The notes under the pieces are model-generated. The model ran no database searches. It was not told where the DNA came from and saw only the letters and a list, made by a program, of their open reading frames with translations. A stretch of 8,099 bases of DNA from assembly GCA_030646655.1 (NCBI GenBank), contig JAUSLB010000261.1, positions 1 to 8,099 on the forward strand. The letters are read 5' to 3'. Shown piece by piece: positions 1 through 5,667 of the stretch; the first letter of the stretch is position 1; each line of letters starts with the position of its first letter. The DNA comes from Deltaproteobacteria bacterium. GTDB lineage: Bacteria > Desulfobacterota > GWC2-55-46. The translations under genes were made by a program, and so were the position numbers.

Positions 1-1
1 C

Positions 2-817
2 CTATCCACATTCCGCTGGTCCATAATACTGAAAAAGGACATAAACATCCCTTACCTGAGGCTCCTCTCGATATATTTCGTAGGCATGTTCTTCAATAAC
101 TTCCTCCCCACGATGGTCGGGGGCGATCTCGTAAAGGGGTATTACCTATACAAGCAGACGAAAAAGGGAGACGTGGCGCTCGCCTCTATTTTCATGGACA
201 GGTATTCCGGGTTCGCGGCCCTCATGGTCATAACGGCCATAGCCCTCATCCCCGGATACGCGCTGATAAAGGGCACGGGCCTTCCGGCGTTTTTCGTACT
301 CCTGATAGGCGGATTTCTGGCCATAAGCCTCGTAATCTGGGTAGGGTTCCTCCACAGATGGGCGATGGAGATAATGGCGAAGATACACTTCTACGGGATA
401 AACAAAAAGATAGACACCTTCTATAAGGCGCTCATGAGCTATAAGGCCCACTACGGGATACTCGTTAAGATATTCATCTGCTCCCTGTTCGTGCAGGTAG
501 GGGTTATCGTAGGCTATTACGTGCTCGGAAGGGGCATAGGGGTCACGGTGCCCATTGCGTATTACTTCCTCTTCATACCCCTTGTGAACGCCGTGGCGAT
601 GCTGCCGGTATCTTTATCCGGCCTCGGCCTGAGGGAAGGGGCCTTCGTATTCCTCTTTACAAGGGTGGGGGCCAATCAGGAGCAGGCGCTCACGATCTCC
701 CTGATGTGGTTCGTCATAGCCGCGCTCGTAAGCGTCATAGGCGGGATAGAGTATGTGAGGATGGGCGGGAAAAAGGAGATAGCTGTAGAGGGCGACATGG
801 AAGGCAGAGGGCTTTAG
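2..817 (+). CDS. Flippase-like LPG-synthase-TM/UPF0104 family membrane protein (5' truncated by window)
   Basis: The reading frame is open from the first complete codon at position 2, and the residues before the Met at 86 (RWSIILKK..., then LRLLSIYFVG) look like family sequence. I therefore treat 86 as an internal Met and the gene as starting before the window. The visible 271 residues match the C-terminal part of the lysylphosphatidylglycerol-synthase transmembrane family (PF03706-type, about 300-340 residues in full). Numbering from Met86, they show MFFNNFLPTMVGGD at 1-14, DRYSG at 38-42 and LSGLGLREGAF at 177-187. Hydrophobic helices fall at roughly 43-61, 67-90, 124-147, 153-178 and 201-223, with a short polar tail. 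The protein sits in the inner membrane. Members without the soluble MprF domain are often found in glycan and lipid clusters, and many are only annotated as flippase-like, so the substrate here is unknown. The next gene starts 42 nt downstream. Family assignment is firm; transport or flippase function is inference. Confidence 0.88.
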   Translation, partial: LSTFRWSIILKKDINIPYLRLLSIYFVGMFFNNFLPTMVGGDLVKGYYLYKQTKKGDVALASIFMDRYSGFAALMVITAIALIPGYALIKGTGLPAFFVLLIGGFLAISLVIWVGFLHRWAMEIMAKIHFYGINKKIDTFYKALMSYKAHYGILVKIFICSLFVQVGVIVGYYVLGRGIGVTVPIAYYFLFIPLVNAVAMLPVSLSGLGLREGAFVFLFTRVGANQEQALTISLMWFVIAALVSVIGGIEYVRMGGKKEIAVEGDMEGRGL

Positions 818-848
818 GGATTTAAAAAGGAAGATTTTGAACTCTATC

Positions 849-853
849 GGAGG
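849..853 (+). promoter_or_regulatory. Shine-Dalgarno site of the Trm112-like gene
   Basis: GGAGG lies 6 nt upstream of the ATG at 860. It is the strongest ribosome binding site in the window and supports the 56-residue frame at 860-1030 as a real gene despite its small size. Confidence 0.8.
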
Positions 854-859
854 TTTTCT

Positions 860-1030
860 ATGGGCGTTGACAAAGAATTGCTCGATATCCTTGCGTGCCC
901 CAAATGCAAAGGCAGGATAAAACTGAATGAAAAGAAGGACGGCCTTGTCTGCGAGAGGTGCAGGCTCGTATATCCCATAAAGGACGACATCCCGGTAATG
1001 CTCATAGACGAGGCGTCCTCGCTTAAGTAG
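860..1030 (+). CDS. Trm112-like (UPF0434/YcaR-type) small zinc-ribbon protein
   Basis: This 56-residue protein begins MGVDKELLDILACPKC and shows two cysteine knuckles, CPKC at 13-16 and CERC at 31-34. They are followed by the family signature YPIKDDIPVMLIDEA (38-52). That pattern and length match bacterial Trm112-like proteins (about 55-65 residues). In eukaryotes and archaea Trm112 activates several class I methyltransferases; the role of the bacterial form is poorly defined. In many proteobacteria the gene lies beside LPS or lipid A genes such as lpxK and kdsB, which fits this neighbourhood. The start is fixed by GGAGG at the right spacing and by the family N-terminus. Zinc binding by the four cysteines is inferred. 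A class I methyltransferase is encoded about 2 kb downstream, but nothing in the sequence shows that the two proteins interact. Confidence 0.93.
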   Translation: MGVDKELLDILACPKCKGRIKLNEKKDGLVCERCRLVYPIKDDIPVMLIDEASSLK

Positions 1031-1041
1031 CCCGGCTTAAG
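1022..1041 (+). other. Paired CTTAAG sites able to form a 6-bp hairpin over a stop codon
   Basis: CTTAAG occurs at 1022-1027 and 1036-1041, separated by 8 nt that contain the end of the Trm112-like stop codon. Because each copy is palindromic, the pair is both a direct repeat (GCTTAAG twice) and a possible 6-bp stem with an 8-nt loop. No T tract follows, so it is not a Rho-independent terminator. It may simply reflect the window-wide excess of CTTAAG. Confidence 0.4.
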
Positions 1042-1087
1042 AGCGTTACCGGAGATTACGGATAAGGAGCCCCTGAGGCTTTTCTAA

Positions 1088-1843
1088 ATGGAAAAGATTT
1101 CCGTTACCATAATAGTCCGTAACGAAGAGGCCCGCATCCGGGACTGCCTGGAGAGCGTCAAGTGGGCGGATGAGATAATAGTCTCCGATTCCGGGAGCAC
1201 GGACAAGACAGTCGATATCTGCCGCCAGTACGGCGCTACGGTCTCGGTTGACCAGTGGCTCGGTTTCGGCAGGCAGAAGAACCTCTGCGGGGACAGGGCG
1301 CGCAGCGGCTGGATACTCAATATAGACGCTGATGAGAGGGTCACGCGGGAACTGAAAAATGAGATCTTCGAGACATTAAAAAAGCCCGGCAAGGCAGGCT
1401 TCTATATCCCGAGGAAGAATTTTTTCGGGGACAGGTGGGTTAGAAGGTGCGGGTGGTACCCTGACTACAACTTAAGGCTCTACAGGAAGGACTCAGGCAG
1501 GTTCACTGACAGGTTCGTTCACGAATCCGTCGTGGTGAACGGAGCGAAGGGTCACTTAAAGAGTCCGCTCGAGCACCGGACATATAAAGACGTTTCGGAC
1601 TACCTCGGCAGGATGCAGAGGTACTCGACCCTGGCCGCGCAGGAGATGCTCAATCAGGGCAAAAACGCCGGGATAACGGATATCTTATTACGGCCGCCGT
1701 TCACATTTCTTAAGATGTATGTATTAAAGCTCGGATTCCTCGAGGGTACGACAGGGGTCATACTCTCGACCCTTTACGCCTCTTACACGCTCGCCAAGTA
1801 CGCGAAGCTCTGGGAGATGAAAAAGGGTCTGTCCATCCCGTAA
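1088..1843 (+). CDS. GT2 glycosyltransferase, WaaE/KdtX type (LPS core)
   Basis: This 251-residue protein is a family 2 (GT-A fold) glycosyltransferase that would move a sugar from a nucleotide donor to a growing glycan at the inner face of the cytoplasmic membrane. The N-terminus ISVTIIVRNEEARI is followed by IVSDSGSTD (31-39) for nucleotide binding and by a DXD-type metal motif in NIDADERV, with D80 and D82. GWYPDYNLRLYRKD (122-135) and FVHE (143-146) are typical of the WaaE/KdtX branch, which adds glucose to heptose I in several LPS cores; the sugar here cannot be read from sequence. The C-terminal third has a hydrophobic and amphipathic stretch at about 204-240, suiting peripheral membrane binding. 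The start is forced because an in-frame TAA (1085-1087) directly precedes the ATG. TGAGG at 1074-1078 is a plausible Shine-Dalgarno site. Length is normal for the family. Confidence 0.92.
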   Translation: MEKISVTIIVRNEEARIRDCLESVKWADEIIVSDSGSTDKTVDICRQYGATVSVDQWLGFGRQKNLCGDRARSGWILNIDADERVTRELKNEIFETLKKPGKAGFYIPRKNFFGDRWVRRCGWYPDYNLRLYRKDSGRFTDRFVHESVVVNGAKGHLKSPLEHRTYKDVSDYLGRMQRYSTLAAQEMLNQGKNAGITDILLRPPFTFLKMYVLKLGFLEGTTGVILSTLYASYTLAKYAKLWEMKKGLSIP

Positions 1844-1845
1844 TA

Positions 1846-1853
1846 TTTTTTTT
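1846..1853 (+). other. T8 tract in place of a ribosome binding site
   Basis: Eight consecutive T residues fill most of the 11-nt gap between the GT2 stop codon (1841-1843) and the GT9 ATG (1855). No stem-loop precedes it, so it is not an intrinsic terminator. It leaves the GT9 gene without any recognisable Shine-Dalgarno sequence. Confidence 0.6.
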
Positions 1854-1854
1854 A

Positions 1855-2988
1855 ATGAGGGCCCGGTTGAACCTCTTCGAAGGCACGGAAAGGATACTCG
1901 TAATTAAGCTGAGGCACATCGGGGATGTGCTTCTTACGGTGCCTGCGATAAGGGCCCTGAAAGAGAACTTCCCGAGGGCAACGGTGTCCGCTCTGGTCAA
2001 TTCGGGCACTGAGGAGATGCTGACCTTGAACCCCCTTCTGGACGAGGTCATCTGCTTTAAAAGGGAGATAAAGAGGCTCCCTTTAAAGGGGCGGATAAGC
2101 GGCGAGGTCGGCTTCGTATCGGACTTAAGAAAAAAGAAGTTCGATATGACCGTTGACTTAACCGGCGGAGACAGGCCGGCCCTGATAGGGTTTCTTACAG
2201 GCGCGAAATACAGGCTCGGCTACGAGCCTAAGGGCGGGTTCGCCGGGAAGAGGCTTTTTTATACCCATCTCGCCCATCCACTGAAGGACAGGACCCATAC
2301 CGTATTAAGGGACCTCGGGGTATTGAGGGGGTTCGGGATCGATACAAGGGATTTAAGCGTAAAGATATACTCCCACCCTGAGGACGACGCCTATGTGCAA
2401 AGGATGCTGGAGGCGGAGGGGTTGAAAGGCCCCTATGTCCACGCGCACCCCGCTTCACGGTGGCTCTTCAAATGCTGGACGGACGAGTCCATGGCGTTTG
2501 TATTTGATAAGCTTCAGGCAGAAGGCTTAAGGGTCGTAATCACGTCCGGGCCCGAGGAGAAGGAGATGAAGAAGACCGCCTCGATAATAAGCCGGATGAG
2601 GTCAAAGCCTGTCGACCTCTCAGGGAAGCTGAGATTGAAGCACCTCGCGGCATTGTCAGGGAAGGCGGCGTTCTTCTTCGGGGTCGATTCAGCCCCCATG
2701 CATATAGCCGCGGCATCCGGCGCTAAAGTGGTGAGCATATTCGGCCCGAGCGGGGCGTTTGACTGGGGGCCTTGGGATAACAGGGCCGCGGGTTCAAGAA
2801 AAGTGTCCGGCTCTCCTTATCCGCTTAAGAACGGAGTGCAGACATTCGGCTCGAACGTGGTCATACAGATGGACTGGGACTGCATCCCCTGCGGCAAGGA
2901 CGGGTGCAAGGGGAGCAAGAAGAGCGACTGCCTCGACAAGCTTGAGCCCGAGTTCGTCTGGGAGATAGTAAAAAGGGCAGTAGCGTGA
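1855..2988 (+). CDS. GT9 heptosyltransferase, WaaQ-like (LPS heptosyltransferase III type)
   Basis: This 377-residue GT-B enzyme belongs to glycosyltransferase family 9 (ADP-heptose:LPS heptosyltransferases), which transfer L,D-heptose to the inner core in the cytoplasm. Near the N-terminus is ILVIKLRHIGDVLLTVPAIR (14-33), with D24 at the position of the proposed catalytic base. AHPASRWLFKCW (197-208) and GVDSAPMHIAAA (276-287) form the donor-binding half. The RWLFKCW wording points to the WaaQ-like (heptosyltransferase III) branch rather than WaaC or WaaF. The tail carries four cysteines (C343, C346, C351, C359) in the pattern C-x2-C-x4-C-x7-C, seen in a modified form in the second GT9 of this window. 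The ATG follows the GT2 stop by 11 nt and lacks a Shine-Dalgarno site; an 8-T run fills that place. No ATG, GTG or TTG lies just upstream in frame, so coupling to GT2 termination is likely. Acceptor and sugar are inferred from family only. Confidence 0.92.
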   Translation: MRARLNLFEGTERILVIKLRHIGDVLLTVPAIRALKENFPRATVSALVNSGTEEMLTLNPLLDEVICFKREIKRLPLKGRISGEVGFVSDLRKKKFDMTVDLTGGDRPALIGFLTGAKYRLGYEPKGGFAGKRLFYTHLAHPLKDRTHTVLRDLGVLRGFGIDTRDLSVKIYSHPEDDAYVQRMLEAEGLKGPYVHAHPASRWLFKCWTDESMAFVFDKLQAEGLRVVITSGPEEKEMKKTASIISRMRSKPVDLSGKLRLKHLAALSGKAAFFFGVDSAPMHIAAASGAKVVSIFGPSGAFDWGPWDNRAAGSRKVSGSPYPLKNGVQTFGSNVVIQMDWDCIPCGKDGCKGSKKSDCLDKLEPEFVWEIVKRAVA

Positions 2989-2998
2989 GTTTTCCTTA

Positions 2999-3024
2999 AC
3001 AGGTTGCGGAAAGACGCATCCTGT
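2999..3024 (+). other. Imperfect 10-bp hairpin in the GT9-methyltransferase gap
   Basis: ACAGGTTGCG (2999-3008) faces CGCATCCTGT (3015-3024) across the 6-nt loop GAAAGA. Nine of ten positions pair, with one T-T mismatch at 3004/3019. The hairpin occupies half of the 53-nt gap between genes and ends 17 nt before the TTG start at 3042. No T tract follows, so it is not a normal intrinsic terminator. An RNA processing or stability element, or a structure tuning translation of the methyltransferase, is possible; chance cannot be excluded. Confidence 0.5.
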
Positions 3025-3041
3025 CAGAAGCCGGGGTATCC

Positions 3042-3728
3042 TTGAAGTCACATCAGCTCGCGGTGCTTAATTTCATGAAAGACCTAAAGCCGGGCAGGCT
3101 CTTGGACGCCGGCTCCGGAGGCGATTCGCTGGGCCTGATTTTGAAGGACAAGGGGTTTGATGTGTTCTCTCTCGACCTCTACGAGAAGACCCGGCTCAAG
3201 GGCAGGTTCACAAGGGCGGATCTGAACGGGAACCTGCCTTTCGCAAGCGCCTCGTTCGATTACATCCTTTGCTGCGAGTCGTTGCAGTACCTTGAGAACC
3301 ACGCGGGTCTCTTCAGGGAATTCAGGAGGATACTGAAAGCGGACGGCTCGGCTGTCTTGAGCATCCCGAACGTCTTAAGCGCCAACTCGAGGCTGTATTT
3401 CCTCCAGAGGGGGTATTACCCGCATTTCAAGCCCGTAAGGACGATAGACGCGAGCAAGAAATGGGACTCTATCGCTTACCACCCGGTATCTTTCGTGGAT
3501 ATACTCGAGTCCTTAAAGAGGAATAATTTTAAGCTGAAGGCCCTCAAGGCCTCAAGGATGAAGGCCTCAAACCTCCCATTATACCTTTTTTTAAAGGCCC
3601 TCTATTCGCTCGGGCTGTTATTCGAGAGCCATAAGGAGAAGGCCGAGCTTCTGCGGCACCTGTCCTCCAGAGAGGTCCTTCTCGGGGACCACCTCGTCAT
3701 CCATATAGAGCAGAAACGGGCAGCCTGA
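3042..3728 (+). CDS. Class I SAM-dependent methyltransferase (Methyltransf_11 type), probable TTG start
   Basis: This 228-residue protein has the Rossmann-type SAM-binding fold. Motif I is LLDAGSGGD at 20-28, an acidic end of beta-2 is in SLDLYE (43-48), and ADLNGNLPFASASFDYI (59-75) with CESLQYLEN leads to FREFRRILKADG (91-102). It would methylate a small molecule or glycan. The position among glycosyltransferases suggests a sugar of the same glycolipid, but the acceptor is unknown. The half after about residue 110 does not match a named family that I recognise and includes a hydrophobic stretch near 170-184. TTG at 3042 is chosen because the frame opens only at 3000 (stop TAA at 2997-2999) and no ATG or GTG lies between. 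The first in-frame ATG (3075, residue 12) would leave almost nothing before motif I. GGGG at 3033-3036 is the only weak ribosome site. The next gene follows after 2 nt. Confidence 0.85.
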   Translation: MKSHQLAVLNFMKDLKPGRLLDAGSGGDSLGLILKDKGFDVFSLDLYEKTRLKGRFTRADLNGNLPFASASFDYILCCESLQYLENHAGLFREFRRILKADGSAVLSIPNVLSANSRLYFLQRGYYPHFKPVRTIDASKKWDSIAYHPVSFVDILESLKRNNFKLKALKASRMKASNLPLYLFLKALYSLGLLFESHKEKAELLRHLSSREVLLGDHLVIHIEQKRAA

Positions 3729-3730
3729 CC

Positions 3731-4828
3731 ATGTTTACTATCCTTCACTCAGAGTCCTCCCTCGGATGGGGCGGTCAGGAAAACAGGACTTTGCACGAGT
3801 GCCTGGGGCTGAAAAGCCTCGGGGCGAGGGTTATAGTGCTCTGCAAGCCTGAAAGCAGGCTGAAAGAAAAAGCTCAGGCCTCAGGCCTCGAGGTCAGGAC
3901 GCACCCGATGAGGTCGAACCGGGACTTAAGGGCAGTAAGGTATGTGATGGGGCTCATTAAGTCCGATAGCGTAGATGTCGTCTCTACCCACAGCGGGGAC
4001 GATAGCTTCATATGCGCCATAGCCGGCAGGCTTTCTAAGAGAAAGCCCGTTATCGTGAGGACAAGGCACCTGGCCCTGCCGATAACCTCGAAGATTACAT
4101 ATTCGGTCTTCCCGCACGCGGTCGTCACGGTAAGCGATTATGTGAGGAGGTATCTTGTAGAGGACAAGGGCATAGACGGAAAAAAGGTCGTTTCTATACC
4201 CACCGGGATAGACCTAAAGAAGTTCAGCCCCGATTCGCAGCAAAGCGGATTAAGAGAGGAGCTCGGGGCAGGGCCCGGAACGCTCATCGTCGGCACGGTA
4301 GCGATATTGCGGAGAAAAAAAGGGCACCATGTATTGCTCGATGCCGCGCCGGCCATATTAAAAGAGGCCCCTAATACCCTCTTCGTGTTCGTCGGAGACG
4401 GCCCCCAGAAGGAGAATATCGAGGATAAAATAAAAAAACTCGGCATAGGGGGAAATGTAAAACTATTGGGGCTGCGCCCTGATGTGCCTTCGATCTTAAA
4501 AGGGCTTGATATAGTCGTCCTGCCCACGCTTCAGGAGGCGCTCGGGACATCGATACTCGAGGCCTCCGCCATGGGAAAGCCAGTAATCTCAACGAAGGTA
4601 GGAGGCGTCCCGGAGGTAGTTCGGGACAACTCTACGGGGATCCTCGTTCAGCCTGAAGACCCCGAAGGGCTCGCATGCGCTGTAATAAAGCTTTTGAAGG
4701 ACAGCGAGCTGAGGGTAAGCATGGGCGAGAGGGGCAGGAAAATGGTCGAGGAGGAGTACTCTACTGAGAAGATGGCCGAGAGATTATACGCGCTCTATTC
4801 ACGGCTCCTGCAAAAAAGAGCCCACTAA
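3731..4828 (+). CDS. GT4 glycosyltransferase (GT-B fold, WaaG-like superfamily)
   Basis: This 365-residue retaining glycosyltransferase of family 4 is likely cytoplasmic and membrane-peripheral. The N-terminal acceptor domain has the glycine-rich LGWGGQEN (11-18), a histidine in STHSGDD (85-91) and TRH (111-113). The C-terminal donor domain has SIPTGID (165-171), GTVAILRRKKGH (188-199), VGDGP (221-225) and the E-x7-E pair E269/E277 within EALGTSILEASAMGKPVI. GGVPEVV follows at 291-297, and an alpha-helical tail closes the protein. These are the standard GT4 donor-binding elements and the length is normal. The start lies 2 nt after the methyltransferase stop, without a clear Shine-Dalgarno site, so translational coupling is probable. 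The sugar and linkage cannot be assigned. Two A7 runs (4315-4321 and 4432-4438) are in frame and the gene is intact. Confidence 0.93.
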   Translation: MFTILHSESSLGWGGQENRTLHECLGLKSLGARVIVLCKPESRLKEKAQASGLEVRTHPMRSNRDLRAVRYVMGLIKSDSVDVVSTHSGDDSFICAIAGRLSKRKPVIVRTRHLALPITSKITYSVFPHAVVTVSDYVRRYLVEDKGIDGKKVVSIPTGIDLKKFSPDSQQSGLREELGAGPGTLIVGTVAILRRKKGHHVLLDAAPAILKEAPNTLFVFVGDGPQKENIEDKIKKLGIGGNVKLLGLRPDVPSILKGLDIVVLPTLQEALGTSILEASAMGKPVISTKVGGVPEVVRDNSTGILVQPEDPEGLACAVIKLLKDSELRVSMGERGRKMVEEEYSTEKMAERLYALYSRLLQKRAH

Positions 4829-4831
4829 TAC

Positions 4832-4846
4832 TTAAGGTAGCCTTAA
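4832..4846 (+). other. Short perfect inverted repeat before the deacetylase gene
   Basis: TTAAGG (4832-4837) and CCTTAA (4841-4846) are perfect inverted copies around a 3-nt TAG loop. They lie in the 26-nt gap between the GT4 stop and the deacetylase ATG at 4855. The only Shine-Dalgarno-like bases in the gap (AAGG, 4834-4837) are inside the stem and too far from the ATG. There is no T tract, so it is not a terminator. Confidence 0.4.
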
Positions 4847-4854
4847 TAGCGAAT

Positions 4855-5667
4855 ATGCCTGTACTCCCAGTACTCATGTACCATCATGTAAGCCCGAAAG
4901 AGGGCGACATGATAACCGTCACGCCCAGCACCTTCGAGGCGCAGATGCGCCATGTTAAGGACGCTGGCTACAGGGCCCTTACCCTTAACGAGGTTTTGGA
5001 TTTTATCGGGGGCAGGCTTGAGCTGAAAGAAAAATCGATCGCCGTTACATTCGATGACGGCTACCTTGATAATTATATTTACGCCTTCCCTGCCCTTGAG
5101 TCCTGCGGCATTAAGGCCGCCGTCTTTGTGGTAACAGGGTGGCTGGACAGCGCGACAGAGGCGAATTCGGCGATAGATAAAAGGGCGCTCATAGAGGAGT
5201 TCAAGAACAGGCCCTTGACTCACAGCGAGGCAAAACAGCTGATAGAGAAGGGGTTTTATAACAGGGCTGTAATAGACTGGGAGATGGCCAAAGAGATGGA
5301 GGCAAGCGGCCTTGTCGAGTTCCATTCCCATACGGTCTCGCACAAGAACTGCGACAGGATACCGGATGGGGAGCTTTTAACCGAGCTTAAGGGCTCGAAG
5401 GAGGCGCTTGAGGCGCGGTTTAAAAAGCCCTGCTCCTTTCTGTGCTGGCCCAAGGGGCGCTATGACTCAAAGGCGCTCGATATGGCGAAGGAGGCCGGCT
5501 ATAAGGGCGTCATTACGACCAAGCTCGGGGTCGTTAAACAAGGGAGCGACCCTTTCGCCATAGAGCGGATAGTGGTCAAGGACAGCCTCCAATGGTTCAA
5601 GGCGAGGCTTAAGGTTTACACAAGCCCGCTCCTGTCCGAGATCTATCTGAAGGTGAAAAAGCCATGA
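4855..5667 (+). CDS. NodB-domain polysaccharide deacetylase family protein (CE4), apparently cytoplasmic
   Basis: This 270-residue protein has the NodB homology domain of carbohydrate esterase family 4, metal-dependent enzymes that remove N- or O-acetyl groups from sugars. It starts MPVLPVLMYHHVS, typical of the family, which supports the ATG at 4855. Motif 1 is TFDDGY (65-70), with the catalytic base D67 and metal ligand D68. Motif 2 is HSHTVSH (157-163), with ligands H159 and H163. Motif 3 appears as CWPKGRYD (197-204), and DPFAIERI (232-239) matches the last motif. A segment of about 55 residues (100-155) separates motifs 1 and 2. I see no signal peptide or N-terminal membrane helix, so it probably acts in the cytoplasm on a lipid-linked or nucleotide-linked amino sugar rather than on peptidoglycan. 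The C-terminus is basic and partly hydrophobic. It overlaps the second GT9 gene by 4 nt (ATGA). The substrate is inferred from context only. Confidence 0.9.
   Translation: MPVLPVLMYHHVSPKEGDMITVTPSTFEAQMRHVKDAGYRALTLNEVLDFIGGRLELKEKSIAVTFDDGYLDNYIYAFPALESCGIKAAVFVVTGWLDSATEANSAIDKRALIEEFKNRPLTHSEAKQLIEKGFYNRAVIDWEMAKEMEASGLVEFHSHTVSHKNCDRIPDGELLTELKGSKEALEARFKKPCSFLCWPKGRYDSKALDMAKEAGYKGVITTKLGVVKQGSDPFAIERIVVKDSLQWFKARLKVYTSPLLSEIYLKVKKP

Noticed and set aside
867..889. TTGACA followed by GATATC, resembling a sigma-70 promoter
   Set aside because: The spacer is only 11 nt and the sequence lies inside the Trm112-like coding region.
1068..1085. AGCC/GGCT stem followed by TTTCT, considered as an intrinsic terminator
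   Set aside because: The stem is only 4 bp and the T tract is short and interrupted; it also overlaps the ribosome site of the GT2 gene.
2759..2968. Overlapping plus-strand frame inside the WaaQ-like gene
   Set aside because: Its composition is rich in Arg, Ala and Ser as expected of an out-of-frame reading, and the overlapping GT9 frame carries the conserved motifs.
3546..3570. Direct repeat AAGGCCTCAA (3546-3555 and 3561-3570) in the methyltransferase gene
   Set aside because: It encodes a local KAL/KAS repetition with a 5-codon period, is short, and has no copies elsewhere that I can see.
3846..3861. AGCCTG-AAAG-CAGGCT perfect hairpin and the adjacent TCAGGCC tandem (3874-3887)
   Set aside because: Both lie inside the GT4 coding sequence, no T tract follows on either strand, and repeats this short are expected by chance.
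4315..4438. Two A7 runs in the GT4 gene (4315-4321 and 4432-4438), the first right after GGAG, considered as programmed frameshift or phase-variation sites
   Set aside because: The frame continues through both with full GT4 motifs, the runs are short, and there is no useful alternative frame or clear downstream stimulator.
4843..5343. Long open frame on the minus strand opposite the deacetylase
   Set aside because: It is antisense to a gene with clear NodB motifs, has no recognisable domain, and is explained by codon bias of the sense gene; the same holds for the other minus-strand frames.
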